A stretch of DNA of 64,000 nt from an uncultured Holophagaceae bacterium (lineage in GTDB: Bacteria; Acidobacteriota; Holophagae; Holophagales; Holophagaceae). Below are positions 18,226 to 28,273 of this stretch, in pieces; position 1 is the stretch's first letter; every line of letters begins with the position of its first letter. The stretch lies in assembly GCA_903857495.1 (NCBI GenBank), contig CAIOFF010000019.1, positions 1 through 64,000 on the forward strand, written 5' to 3'. The notes under the pieces were generated by a model. It was not told the DNA's origin. It did no database searches and saw only the letters and a program-made list of their open reading frames with translations. Position numbers and translations under genes: made by a program.

Positions 18226-20346
18226 ATGAGGACCCTCACCATGGCCATCGCCCTCACCGGCACCCTGCTCGCCGCCCACGGACCCCTGACCTATCCGCCG
18301 ACCCGCAAGGGGGAGGTGGTGGAGGACTTCTTCGGTACCCAGGTGGCGGATCCCTACCGCTGGCTGGAGGATGACAACTCGGCGGAGACCAAGGCCTGGG
18401 TCGAGGCCCAGAACAAGGTCACCAGCGCCTACCTGGAGGCCATCCCCGCGCGCCAGCAGCTGCGGGAGCGCATGACCCGGCTCTGGGACTTCGAGAAGTT
18501 CAGCGCCCCCTTCAAGCGGGGTGACCGCTACTTCTACTCCCACAACACGGGCCTGCAGAATCAGGCGGTCCTCTTCGTCACCGAGGAGGCCTCGGCCCGG
18601 GGCCGGGTGCTGCTGGATCCCAACACCCTCAGCAAGGACGGCACCGTGGCCCTCAGCGGCCTGAGCGTCACCCTGGATGGCCGGCTCATGGCCTACGCCG
18701 TGGCCGAGGCCGGGTCCGACTGGCAGACCTGGAAAGTTCGGGACGTGGCCACGGGCAAGGACCTGGCGGACGAGGTCCGCTGGTCCAAGGCCAGCGGCGC
18801 CTCCTGGCTGAAGGACGGCACCGGCTTCTTCTACAGCCGCTACGAGGCGCCCAAGACCGGCGGGACCCTCACCGGCGTGAACCAGAACCACCTGCTCTGT
18901 TTCCACAAGCTGGGCACGGCCCAGGCGGATGATGTGCTCGTCTACCAGCGGCCCGACCAGCCTGAGTGGTATCTGGGCGGCTCGGTCACCGAGGACGGCC
19001 GCTGGCTGGTCATCTACGGCAGCAAGGGCACCAACCCCGAGACCAGCGTGTTCCTCAAGGACCTGACCCGCCCCGGCGCGTCCGTGGAGCCCTTCCTGGA
19101 CCGCATGGACGCGAGCTACACCGTGGTGGACAGCGAAGGCGACCGGTTCTTCGTGCTCACCAACCAGGCCGCGCCACGCAACCGGCTGGTGGCGATCCGG
19201 CGGGGCCACGCCGAGCCCTCCGCCTGGACCAGCGTCATCCCCCAGGCCAAGGGCGGGGATGTGCTGGAGGCCGTGTCCCTGGTGGGCGGGCGCTTCGTCG
19301 CCACCTGGATGCGCGATGCCCACTCCGCCGTGACCTTCCACAGCCTCGCCGGCCGGAAGCAGGGGGAGCTCGCCCTGCCGTCGCTGGGCACCGTGGGCGG
19401 CTTCGGCGGCCGGCGCGAGGACCGCGAGACCTTCTACACCTTCGGCAGCTTCACCTACCCCGGCACCGTCTATCGGCTGGACCTCAAGACCCGCCAGAGC
19501 ACCGTCTTCCGGGAGCCCAAGGTGGCCTTCCAGCCGGCGGACTACGAGGTGAAGCAGGTCTTCTACCCCAGCAAGGACGGCACCAAGATCCCCATGTTCC
19601 TGGTGCACCGCAAGGGCCTCAAGCTGGATGGCCAGAACCCCACGCTGCTCTATGGCTATGGCGGCTTCAACGTCTCGCTGACTCCGGCCTTCTCGGTGTC
19701 GCGCATGGTCTGGCTGGAGCGGGGCGGTGTCTTCGCCATGCCCAACCTGCGGGGCGGCGGCGAATACGGCCTGGCCTGGTACGACGCCGGCCGCAAGGAG
19801 AAGAAGCAGAACGTCTTTGACGACTTCATCGCCGCGGCGGAGTGGCTCATCGCCCACAAGCTCACCTCCACCCCGAAGCTGGCCATCAACGGCGGCTCCA
19901 ACGGCGGCCTGCTGGTGGGGGCCTGCCTGACCCAGCGGCCCGAGCTCTTCGGCGCGGCGGTGCCCGAGGTGGGCGTCATGGACATGCTGCGCTTCCACAA
20001 GTTCACCCTGGGCTGGGGCTGGAAGAGCGACTACGGCAGCAGCGAGACCCGGGAGGGGTTTGCCACCCTGATGACCTACTCGCCTCTGCACACCCTGAAG
20101 CCAGGCACGAAGTACCCGCCGACCCTGGTCACCACCGGCGACCATGACGACCGCGTGGTGCCCGCCCACAGCCACAAGTTCACCGCCACCCTCCAGGCCT
20201 GCCAGGCCGGTCCGGCCCCGGTGCTCACCCGCATCGAGACCAGCGCGGGCCACGGCGCCGGCAAGCCCACGGCCAAGGCCATCGCCGAGCGTGCCGATGT
20301 CCTGGCCTTCCTGGTGCAGAGCCTGGGCATGAAGGGTACCGATTAG
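18226..20346 (+). CDS. prolyl oligopeptidase family protein (S9A), copy 1, secreted
   Basis: signal peptide, PYRWLEDDNSAETKAWVEAQNKVT..., catalytic INGGSNGGLLVG, GDHDDRVVPAHSHKF. Confidence 0.9.
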   Translation: MRTLTMAIALTGTLLAAHGPLTYPPTRKGEVVEDFFGTQVADPYRWLEDDNSAETKAWVEAQNKVTSAYLEAIPARQQLRERMTRLWDFEKFSAPFKRGDRYFYSHNTGLQNQAVLFVTEEASARGRVLLDPNTLSKDGTVALSGLSVTLDGRLMAYAVAEAGSDWQTWKVRDVATGKDLADEVRWSKASGASWLKDGTGFFYSRYEAPKTGGTLTGVNQNHLLCFHKLGTAQADDVLVYQRPDQPEWYLGGSVTEDGRWLVIYGSKGTNPETSVFLKDLTRPGASVEPFLDRMDASYTVVDSEGDRFFVLTNQAAPRNRLVAIRRGHAEPSAWTSVIPQAKGGDVLEAVSLVGGRFVATWMRDAHSAVTFHSLAGRKQGELALPSLGTVGGFGGRREDRETFYTFGSFTYPGTVYRLDLKTRQSTVFREPKVAFQPADYEVKQVFYPSKDGTKIPMFLVHRKGLKLDGQNPTLLYGYGGFNVSLTPAFSVSRMVWLERGGVFAMPNLRGGGEYGLAWYDAGRKEKKQNVFDDFIAAAEWLIAHKLTSTPKLAINGGSNGGLLVGACLTQRPELFGAAVPEVGVMDMLRFHKFTLGWGWKSDYGSSETREGFATLMTYSPLHTLKPGTKYPPTLVTTGDHDDRVVPAHSHKFTATLQACQAGPAPVLTRIETSAGHGAGKPTAKAIAERADVLAFLVQSLGMKGTD

Positions 20347-20395
20347 CCTTGTAAGACGAGGTATGCTATTCCGACGCCCTTTCCGGAGACCCTCC

Positions 20396-22537
20396 ATGAC
20401 CCCTCGCGCTTCCCTCGTCGGCCTGCTGGCCTGCGCCACGCTGGCCCTGCCGGCCCAGACACCCCTGGCCTATCCGACCACCCGCAAGGCCGACGTGGTG
20501 GACAACTACCACGGCACCCAGGTGGCCGATCCCTACCGCTGGCTGGAGGATGACCGCAGCGCCGAGACCGCCGCCTGGGTGGAGGCCCAGAACAAGGTGA
20601 CCGAGGCCTACCTGGGGCAGATCCCCGAGCGGAAGGCCATCGAGGGCCGCCTCACGCGACTCTGGGACTACGAGAAGTTCGGCGCCCCCAGCCGCCACGG
20701 GAAGGCCTACATCTACACCCACAACACCGGCCTGCAGAACCAGGGCGTGCTCTACGTGACCACCGACCTCAAGCAGAAGGGCAGGGTGCTGCTGGATCCC
20801 AACACGCTGAGCAGCGACGGCATCGTGTCCCTGGGCAACACCGTGTTCACGGAAGACGGCCGCTACATGGCCTACTCGCTCTCCAAGGGCGGCGCCGACC
20901 TGAACATCTGGAAGGTGCGCGACGTCGAGACCGGCAAGGATCTGGCCGATGAGCTGCCCCTGGGCCGCAACAGCGTGGGCGGCTGGGCCCTGGACGGCAG
21001 CGGCTTCTACTACACCCGCTACCCCCTGCCCAAGGATCGCAGCGCCCTCACCGGCGTCTTCAAGAACCAGCAGCTCTTCTTCCACCGCCTCGGCACCGCC
21101 GTGGACAAGGACGAAGTCATCTACGAGCGGCCGGATCAGCCGGACTGGGGCTTCGGCGCCGGGCCCACGGACGATGGCCGCTGGCTGGTGGTCTACCAGA
21201 ACCAGGGCACGGACCGCCGCAGCCGGGTCTTCCTCAAGGACCTGAGCAAGCCCGGGGCCAAGGTGGAGCCCTTCCTCGACAAGTTCGACGCCACCTACCG
21301 CATCGTCGGCAGCGACGGCGACACCTTCTACGTCCAGACCGACCAGGGCGCCCCCCGCAGCCGCCTGGTGGCCATCCAGAAGGCTCATCCCGAGCCCGTA
21401 GCCTGGAAGACCCTCCTGGCCGAGGGGCCGGGCCGGGACGTGCTGGGCAGCGTCCACCTGGTGGCCAACCGCTTCGCCGCCACCTGGCGCATCGACGCGC
21501 TGAATACCGTGCGGCTCTATGACCTGCAGGGCAAGCTCGAGCGCGAGATCGCCCTGCCGGGCGTGGGCTCGCTGGCGGGCTTCGGCGGCCGCCGGAACCA
21601 CACCGAGGCCTTCTACGGCTTCACCAGCTTCAACCTCCCCACCACCCTCTACCACTACGACTTCGCCACTGGGAAGAGCGAGGTCTTCCGCCAGCCCAAG
21701 CTGGCCTTTGATCCCGCCGCCTTCGAGGTGTCCCGGGTCTTCTACCCCAGCAAGGACGGCACCCGCATCCCGATGTTCCTGGCCCACAAAAAGGGCCTCA
21801 AGCTCGACGGCACCAACCCCACGCTGCTCTACGGCTACGGCGGCTTCAACATCCCCGCCGCCCCGGGCTACAGCCCCGCCAACCTGGCCTGGCTGGAGAT
21901 GGGCGGCGTCTACGCCTTCGCAGGCCTGCGGGGCGGCAGCGAGTACGGCCGCGCCTGGTACGAGGCGGGCCGCCTGAAGACCAAGCAGAATGTCTTTGAC
22001 GACTTCATCGCCGCCGCCGAGTGGCTCATCCAGCAGAAATACACCTCCACCCCGAAGCTCGCCATCCACGGCGGCTCCAACGGCGGCCTGCTGGTGGGCG
22101 CGTGCCTGGCCCAGCGGCCCGAGCTCTTCGGCGCGGCCCTGCCCGCCGTGGGCGTCATGGACATGCTGCGCTACCACAAGTTCACCATCGGCTGGATGTG
22201 GAAGAGCGACTACGACTGCTCCGACGACGCGGATGGGTTCAATTACCTCATGACCTACAGCCCCCTCCACACCCTGAAGCCCGGCACCAAGTATCCGCCC
22301 ACCCTGGTCACCACCGGCGACCATGACGACCGCGTGGTGCCCGCCCACAGCCACAAGTTCATCGCCACCCTGCAGGCCGCCCAGGCTGGCCCCGCGCCCG
22401 TCCTCACCCGCATCGAGACCAACGCGGGCCACGGCGCCGGCAAGCCCACCGCCAAGCAGATCGCCGAGCGCGCCGACCAGTGGGCCTTCCTCCTCAAGAG
22501 CCTCGCCCTCAAGCTGCCTGTGGGCTTCGGCCAGTAG
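20396..22537 (+). CDS. prolyl oligopeptidase family protein (S9A), copy 2, secreted
   Basis: same architecture as the upstream copy; IHGGSNGGLLVG, GDHDDRVVPAHSHKF. Confidence 0.9.
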   Translation: MTPRASLVGLLACATLALPAQTPLAYPTTRKADVVDNYHGTQVADPYRWLEDDRSAETAAWVEAQNKVTEAYLGQIPERKAIEGRLTRLWDYEKFGAPSRHGKAYIYTHNTGLQNQGVLYVTTDLKQKGRVLLDPNTLSSDGIVSLGNTVFTEDGRYMAYSLSKGGADLNIWKVRDVETGKDLADELPLGRNSVGGWALDGSGFYYTRYPLPKDRSALTGVFKNQQLFFHRLGTAVDKDEVIYERPDQPDWGFGAGPTDDGRWLVVYQNQGTDRRSRVFLKDLSKPGAKVEPFLDKFDATYRIVGSDGDTFYVQTDQGAPRSRLVAIQKAHPEPVAWKTLLAEGPGRDVLGSVHLVANRFAATWRIDALNTVRLYDLQGKLEREIALPGVGSLAGFGGRRNHTEAFYGFTSFNLPTTLYHYDFATGKSEVFRQPKLAFDPAAFEVSRVFYPSKDGTRIPMFLAHKKGLKLDGTNPTLLYGYGGFNIPAAPGYSPANLAWLEMGGVYAFAGLRGGSEYGRAWYEAGRLKTKQNVFDDFIAAAEWLIQQKYTSTPKLAIHGGSNGGLLVGACLAQRPELFGAALPAVGVMDMLRYHKFTIGWMWKSDYDCSDDADGFNYLMTYSPLHTLKPGTKYPPTLVTTGDHDDRVVPAHSHKFIATLQAAQAGPAPVLTRIETNAGHGAGKPTAKQIAERADQWAFLLKSLALKLPVGFGQ

Positions 22538-22615
22538 TTGCCATCAGCCGCCCGCGTCAGCCCAGTCTGGCGCGACCAGATCCCAGCGCAGCGGCTCTTC
22601 GAAGCCCTGCGCCGG

Positions 22616-22644
22616 TTGACCCTCTCCGGTCTGCCGGATAAACT
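22616..22644 (+). promoter_or_regulatory. sigma70-like promoter of tRNA-Thr (TTGACC-17 bp-TAAACT)
   Basis: -35/-10 with 17-bp spacing, 11 bp upstream of the tRNA 5' end. Confidence 0.6.
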
Positions 22645-22655
22645 CGCCAGTGCAA

Positions 22656-22727
22656 GCCGAAGTAGCTCAGGGGTAGAGCAGCGCACTCGTAATGCGCAGG
22701 TCGCAGGTTCAATTCCTGTCTTCGGCT
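22656..22727 (+). tRNA. tRNA-Thr(CGU)
   Basis: cloverleaf: acceptor GCCGAAG/CTTCGGC, D-arm TAGCTCAGGGGTAGAGC, anticodon arm GCGCA-CTCGTAA-TGCGC, T-arm CAGGTTCAATTCCTG. Confidence 0.93.
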
Positions 22728-22734
22728 CGGAAGG

Positions 22735-22764
22735 AACCCAAGACGGACCGTCTTGGGTTTTTTT
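22735..22764 (+). terminator. Rho-independent terminator after tRNA-Thr
   Basis: AACCCAAGACGG-A-CCGTCTTGGGTT followed by T-run. Confidence 0.85.
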
Positions 22765-22904
22765 GCGTAAGGTTGCGGGAGACCCTTCGGGAGGGTTTCC
22801 CGGGATCTGGCTGGGTGGCTCCTGGAATTGCCTGAAATTCAGCTTAGACAAACGGGCCATAACCGTTCTCCAGGATGTCATTTAAGTTAAACAAAGGAAT
22901 GCTT

Positions 22905-22921
22905 TAGACATATTTTGTCTA
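22905..22921. promoter_or_regulatory. palindrome TAGACA-tattt-TGTCTA in the cas12b upstream region (candidate operator)
   Basis: 6-bp perfect arms about 42 bp upstream of cas12b ATG; a further TTAGACA half-site lies upstream. Confidence 0.4.
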
Positions 22922-22962
22922 TTCATCCCCGATTACCATAGGGTCTTCATCCGGGGGATGAC

Positions 22963-25900
22963 ATGCCCACGAGGTCGATTGCACTCCAACTGGACCTCAC
23001 GGATCCAGTGCATGCTTCTGCCCTCTGGCAGACGCATCGTCTAATGAATGAGAAGGCACGCTGGTTCCTCCAGGAGCTGCTGGTGCTGAGAGGGGATGAG
23101 GTCTGGACCGAGGATGTGGTGCTGGCCAGGTCCATGGGTCACCCCGGCCAGGAAAAGAACGAACACGGGTTGTTCGTTGTGTCGAAGCCCATGGCACAGG
23201 AGCGTCTGCGGGAACGCATCAAGCTGCTCAAGCCAACACTCACACCTGAAGCTATCGGGAAGGCCGCACAGGGACTGGCTGCACTCTACGATCTGGTCAT
23301 CCCCAGCCACCTGGATGGTGAAGAGGGCGATGCCCAATCAGCCAACCGTCTCATGGGCATTCTGCTAGATCCAGGCTCAGAGGGTGGCCTGGGTGCCATT
23401 GCCAAGGCAGAGGCTCCCACTTGGGTTGATGCGATGTCCAAGGAGGCCGCTGGCTGGGAGGCGGCAGCAGAAGCGTGGCGGGTTACGACTTTGGCCGCAA
23501 CCCGTCCAACAGGTCGGCAACCCCGGTGGCGGGGTCTTGCAGAGAAGGCAGACCCTGAGTGGCTCCTGGCCTACCTGGAAGACCTGGAGAAGAACCAGAA
23601 GAAGGCCGGTGCCGGAGGTGAGGCGACCCTCCTGGCCCAGTTGAAGAAGGATGGACTGCTACCGGTCTGGCCTGCCTACCAGACTGTTAAGGCCATGATC
23701 GGGGGCGAGGAGCGTGGATACCTTTCCAAGTGGGATCGTCTTGCCTTCAAGCTGGCGGTGTCCCGGTTGCTGTCCTGGGAGTCCTGGAACCACCGGGCGC
23801 GGAAGGAACATGAGACTAGGCAACTAGCCTTGAGCAGCGCCCTGGATGCCCTCTCGGCCTTCCCTGGCACGGTCACACAGCTACGGGCCTACGAACTGGA
23901 GCGGACCCGCGACCTCAGGGCCACCAACCAGCTGGCGAAGGATGACACCGACTTCAGGCTGGGTGGCAGGCAGATCCGCAAGTGGGAAGCCCTGTCCCGC
24001 GCACTGCGTAGGGCCACGGTGGGGACGGACCTCCTTCAGGTGGTCGCCGAGTTCCAGGCCATCAACCCACGGGAATCTCCAGACCCCTATTTCTCAGAGT
24101 GGGTGCTTGCCAGCCCAGCCAGACAGGACCTATGGGCAACCGATGAGGGTGTCCGTGCTGTGCAACTTCTGGCGAAGGCGAACCGACTGGAATTCATCGC
24201 AAGGAAGAGCCGGGAACGCACGGCCATGACCCCTCCCGATGCGCGTCTACATCCCATCTGGCTTCAGTTTGAGGAACCCAGCGGGAGCAACTTGAAGAAC
24301 CTGAATCTCGTCCGAAACGCCGAAGGTGACTGGTTCGCAGCCCTGGACCTCATCCACCAGCAAGACGGTGGACCGCGAGAGGAGAAGGCATTCAAGATCC
24401 CCCTCCGGCCCTCGGCGCAGCTTGCCATCCAGTCAGTGGAGAAGCTGAACAAGAAGGAGGGCGGCCCAGGCAAGACTCCCGTCATCACCTTCATTCAGGC
24501 ACCCAGCCGGGGTCGAGTGGAGGACAGGCGGGGCACGGAGACCTGGACTGCGACGATGCAAAGCCCAGACATTCTGTTGGACCGGGCAATCCTGGAAGCG
24601 AATCCTGACGCTGCCTTCGATCCGGCCCACCTCCGCGCCAACCTGAAGCTGGTGCTGGACCTTGAGCCGCAGTTGGTGGAGGGGCAGGGGATCGCCACGG
24701 TCACCCCTTCGGGCACCCGGTGGTCACGCATACCCGCGCCCAAGTGGGCCTACCACCTCCAGAGTTCCCTTGCCGAGGCAAGCAAGCATGAGGCAGAACT
24801 GGCAGAAGGCCACCGGTTCCTGTCGGTGGATCTAGGGGTCCGGGACCTTGCTGCAGTGGCCCTCTTTGAACTCCACAAGGGCAGGCTGAAGTCCGGCGAG
24901 GAAGGCTTCGCCATTCCGGCCTCGTCACCCTGGAAGGCACTGCTGGTCGAAGGGTCCATAAGAACCCTCAGCCTCCCTGGGGAACTGGCAGACATTGATG
25001 CCGACACCTTATCCCGCCGCCGCGAAGCAGAGGATGCCCTGCGGCTCATGAAATTCCTGAAGATCCGACGCACCCGCCTGCTGGCCCTGGCGCACCCTGC
25101 CACCCCTGCTTCGGCGCGGAGCAAGGCCCTGGATGGGCTAATGCGCAAGGTCAAGGATCCCGCTGCCCAGGCTCGGGCCAGGGAGGACCAGAACCGTCAC
25201 GCGACTGCCCTTGCTCTATTGCTGGCTGACGATGACCCGCCCCAGGCCAGGGGAGACAGAGCTTCCGAGCGCAAGCAGGCTACCCGACCAGCCAATGTCA
25301 ATGCAGCCTTCCGTGCTCCACTGCAACAGGCCGCCGGGCTTGATCCCATGCCAGACATCTCGACCGTCCCCGCAGCTCAGGCCACCCTCGGCGCCTGGGA
25401 CGAAGCCATCGCTGAGTTGGTTCAGACCTGGAGGGCGAGGACCCGAAGGCGAGATCCGCGCAAATCTGGGCTGCACGGCAAGAGCCTCTGGGCCATCGAG
25501 CATCTTGGTTCCGTGCGGGACTTCCTGAAGGGCTGGCATCGCCGGGGGCAGATGAGCGGCGAGATCAACCGACCGGGCCGCGACTTCGCCAAGACCCTGC
25601 TGGAACACATCAACCAGCTAAAGGACGACCGCACCAAGGAGGGCGCCAACCTCCTGACGAACACCGCGAGAGGGCTTGTTTACGATCCTTCCTCCCACCA
25701 GTGGACCAAACAGTTCGAGCCTGCCCACCTGATCCTGTTCGAGGACTTGACCCGGTACCGATTCTTCACGGACCGTCCCCGGTTCGAGAACAGCCAGCTC
25801 ATGCGCTGGACCCACCGAGAACTCACCAAGGTGGTGCAGCAGATGGCGCAACTCTTCGGGATCGGTGTCCTGGATACGGGTGCTGCCTTCAGCAGTCGCT

Positions 25901-26598
25901 TCCATGGCCTGAGCGGCACGCCTGGGCTTCGCGCCAAGGTCTTCACGGAGAACGAACTTCGCGCCGACTGGTTCCAGAACCGCTGGAAGGAGTCCTGGCA
26001 ACCGGCCCCAGGCGTCCCACTCCCCTGGGACGGTGGGAAGACCTTCTTCACCCTGGATGCACATGGAAAGTTGGAGTCACTGGATGCCGACCACAACGCG
26101 GCACTGAGTCTGGCGCGAAGGTTTGCCAACCGGAACGGAGAACCCATTCGTCTGGTCTGCACTGGGATGAAGGATGGAACCTTCGTCCCGTCCAACCTAG
26201 GCAAGCGGCTTCTTGGTGGCCTGCGTGGGGCGGACCCCAAGGACAAGGGCTACGGTCACCTGGTGCCCTGCACGGGTGCCCCGGCCTTCGCCTGGGAGCC
26301 GTTGACCCAGTCTCAGTGGGAGAAACTGGCAGGGGCAAAGGTCGCCAAGCAAGATGAGTCACAGGCCGTGCCAGAGGATGACGCGGATGCCCTAGAGGAG
26401 GCCATGGAGCAGGCCGAGGCCGAGTCCGAAAGCGTGGAGGGCGTAGGGGCTGGCAAGAAAGTGGTCTTCTTCCGGGATCCCTCTGGCACCTTCTTCCCCG
26501 CCAACCACTGGCTACCGGGTGATGTGTTCTGGGGGTCTGTGCGGAAGAGCATCACTAAGGCCATGCGCCAGCTGCATGAGGCCCAGCAGCCTTTCTGA
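22963..26598 (+). CDS. cas12b: Cas12b-like (C2c1) type V-B CRISPR effector nuclease, 1211 aa
   Basis: RuvC-I FLSVDLGVRDLAAVALFEL (D623), RuvC-II LILFEDLTRYRFFTDRPRFENSQLMRWTHREL...GAAFSSRFHGLSGTPGLR (E927), RuvC-III LESLDADHNAALSLARRF (D1043); N-term LYDLVIPSHLDGEEGDAQ...GGLGAIAKAEAPTWV...GWE, internal LSWESWNHR, C-term VVFFRDPSGTFFPANHW resemble Alicyclobacillus Cas12b; next to cas4-cas1, cas2 and array. Confidence 0.93.
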   Translation: MPTRSIALQLDLTDPVHASALWQTHRLMNEKARWFLQELLVLRGDEVWTEDVVLARSMGHPGQEKNEHGLFVVSKPMAQERLRERIKLLKPTLTPEAIGKAAQGLAALYDLVIPSHLDGEEGDAQSANRLMGILLDPGSEGGLGAIAKAEAPTWVDAMSKEAAGWEAAAEAWRVTTLAATRPTGRQPRWRGLAEKADPEWLLAYLEDLEKNQKKAGAGGEATLLAQLKKDGLLPVWPAYQTVKAMIGGEERGYLSKWDRLAFKLAVSRLLSWESWNHRARKEHETRQLALSSALDALSAFPGTVTQLRAYELERTRDLRATNQLAKDDTDFRLGGRQIRKWEALSRALRRATVGTDLLQVVAEFQAINPRESPDPYFSEWVLASPARQDLWATDEGVRAVQLLAKANRLEFIARKSRERTAMTPPDARLHPIWLQFEEPSGSNLKNLNLVRNAEGDWFAALDLIHQQDGGPREEKAFKIPLRPSAQLAIQSVEKLNKKEGGPGKTPVITFIQAPSRGRVEDRRGTETWTATMQSPDILLDRAILEANPDAAFDPAHLRANLKLVLDLEPQLVEGQGIATVTPSGTRWSRIPAPKWAYHLQSSLAEASKHEAELAEGHRFLSVDLGVRDLAAVALFELHKGRLKSGEEGFAIPASSPWKALLVEGSIRTLSLPGELADIDADTLSRRREAEDALRLMKFLKIRRTRLLALAHPATPASARSKALDGLMRKVKDPAAQARAREDQNRHATALALLLADDDPPQARGDRASERKQATRPANVNAAFRAPLQQAAGLDPMPDISTVPAAQATLGAWDEAIAELVQTWRARTRRRDPRKSGLHGKSLWAIEHLGSVRDFLKGWHRRGQMSGEINRPGRDFAKTLLEHINQLKDDRTKEGANLLTNTARGLVYDPSSHQWTKQFEPAHLILFEDLTRYRFFTDRPRFENSQLMRWTHRELTKVVQQMAQLFGIGVLDTGAAFSSRFHGLSGTPGLRAKVFTENELRADWFQNRWKESWQPAPGVPLPWDGGKTFFTLDAHGKLESLDADHNAALSLARRFANRNGEPIRLVCTGMKDGTFVPSNLGKRLLGGLRGADPKDKGYGHLVPCTGAPAFAWEPLTQSQWEKLAGAKVAKQDESQAVPEDDADALEEAMEQAEAESESVEGVGAGKKVVFFRDPSGTFFPANHWLPGDVFWGSVRKSITKAMRQLHEAQQPF

Positions 26599-26599
26599 T

Positions 26600-28273
26600 A
26601 TGGAGACCCCACCAACGCTGCAACTCCGCATGCTCACAGAACTCGTCTACTGCCCAAGGCTCTACCACTTCATGGCAGTTCAGGGCGTCATGGTAAAGAA
26701 CGCCGAGGTCGTTGAGGGGACATCCCAACATGCAAGGGCTGAAGCCAGGCGGAAGAAGGGGGCAATTGAGGCAGGAGATGACGAACCGCCATGGGTCCTT
26801 CCCAAGAACCTACATCTGGAATGGCAGGAAGAAGAACTAACTGGCCGCCTGGATGTTGTGAAGGCTGAAGATGGCAGCTTGGTTCCAGTAGAAGTCAAGC
26901 GTGGCGCAGCCCCGGACTCTGGACGGCCCATCACATGGAATGGGACGGAATTTGCGAGCGGTGCATGGTCTGGGGATCAGGTCCAGGTCATGGGCCAGAT
27001 CATGCTCTTGAGAACCAATGGCTACCCCGTGGGGCATGGCGAACTGTATTACCGTGCGAACAGAAAGCACGTTCGCGTGGATCCCACAACGCACTTGGAA
27101 TCTGCACTTCGCGCAGCAATGGCACAAGCAAGGACCCTCGCAGAGGAGGCCCTCCCCGAACCGTTGATGGATAGCCCAAAGTGTGTGCGGTGCAGTCTGG
27201 CTCCGGTCTGCCTTCCTGATGAGACCAACCTACTTAAAGCGCGGACCACCGAACCTCCCCGCCGAATTCTTCCCGCTCGCCCCGATGGCGGGGTGCTGTA
27301 TCTGGCCACACCCGGGTTGAGTCTTGGCAAGGATGGTGAACAGATCGCCGTGCGCGAGAAGGGTGTGCTGCTCGACGCCGTGCCGCTGAAAGATGTCATT
27401 CAGGTTGTGACCTTTGGGCAGGGCGTTTCCATCACAACGCCAGCCCTGCACTGGCTGTTGGACAACGGTCGAAGCATCTGTCACCTGACCAGAGGGGGAC
27501 GCTTATTAGGAATCACACAACCCCTGGTGACGCAGAATGTCCACCTCCGCCAGGCGCAGTATCTGAAGTTCAACCTTCCGGAACTGCGCCTTTCCATGGC
27601 TAGGGACCTGGTGGCATCGAAGATCCGGAACCAGAGGACCCTGCTCAGACGGAATCATGTGGATCCACCTTGCCTGGAAGCTATGGCGCAGTCGGCAAGG
27701 CGAGCAGAAGAGGCTGACTCCACAGAGCAACTTCTTGGTATCGAGGGCGAGGCTGCCAAGAACTACTTCGCGGCATTCCCTGGGATGCTTAATGAAGTCT
27801 GGCGGCCCCACATGCACGGAAGGAGTCGCCGCCCGCCGCGTGATGGCGTGAATGCCTGCTTGAGCTTCCTCTATATGTTGCTGGTCAGAGACTGCACGAT
27901 CGTATTGGCGGAAGTCGGACTTGATCCGATGTTCGGCGGGTATCACACCTTGAAACCTGGCCGCCCAGCCTTGGCACTAGACCTAGCCGAACCATTTCGG
28001 CCCCTCATCGCTGAGAGTGCAGTGCTGAGGTCCCTCAATACGGGGGTCTTGGAGCCTGCTGATACGGTTACAACTCAGGCTGGTGTCTTCCTCTCGGACC
28101 CTGGTAGAAACAGGCTCATCGGTGCCTACGAACAACGAATGCAGGAACTCGTCACGCATCCGGCTTTCGAATACCGCCTGAGCTACAGGCGGATCCTAGA
28201 AATGGAGGCCCGCCTTCTCGCTCGCTGGCTGGAGGGCGACCTGGGGGCCTGGAAGCCCCTGGTGACCCGATGA
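26600..28273 (+). CDS. cas4-cas1: Cas4-Cas1 fusion protein
   Basis: Cas4: LVYCPRLYHF, GRLDVV..VPVEVKRG, CVRCSLAPVC; Cas1: LLGIEGEAAKNYFAAF, GLDPMFGGYHTLKPGRPALALDLAEPFRPLI. Confidence 0.95.
   Translation: METPPTLQLRMLTELVYCPRLYHFMAVQGVMVKNAEVVEGTSQHARAEARRKKGAIEAGDDEPPWVLPKNLHLEWQEEELTGRLDVVKAEDGSLVPVEVKRGAAPDSGRPITWNGTEFASGAWSGDQVQVMGQIMLLRTNGYPVGHGELYYRANRKHVRVDPTTHLESALRAAMAQARTLAEEALPEPLMDSPKCVRCSLAPVCLPDETNLLKARTTEPPRRILPARPDGGVLYLATPGLSLGKDGEQIAVREKGVLLDAVPLKDVIQVVTFGQGVSITTPALHWLLDNGRSICHLTRGGRLLGITQPLVTQNVHLRQAQYLKFNLPELRLSMARDLVASKIRNQRTLLRRNHVDPPCLEAMAQSARRAEEADSTEQLLGIEGEAAKNYFAAFPGMLNEVWRPHMHGRSRRPPRDGVNACLSFLYMLLVRDCTIVLAEVGLDPMFGGYHTLKPGRPALALDLAEPFRPLIAESAVLRSLNTGVLEPADTVTTQAGVFLSDPGRNRLIGAYEQRMQELVTHPAFEYRLSYRRILEMEARLLARWLEGDLGAWKPLVTR

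Noticed and set aside
22963-26598. Assignment to Cas12a or another class V effector
   Set aside because: Motifs along the length match Cas12b, the locus has a Cas4-Cas1 fusion, and a tracrRNA candidate exists; Cas12a lacks a tracrRNA
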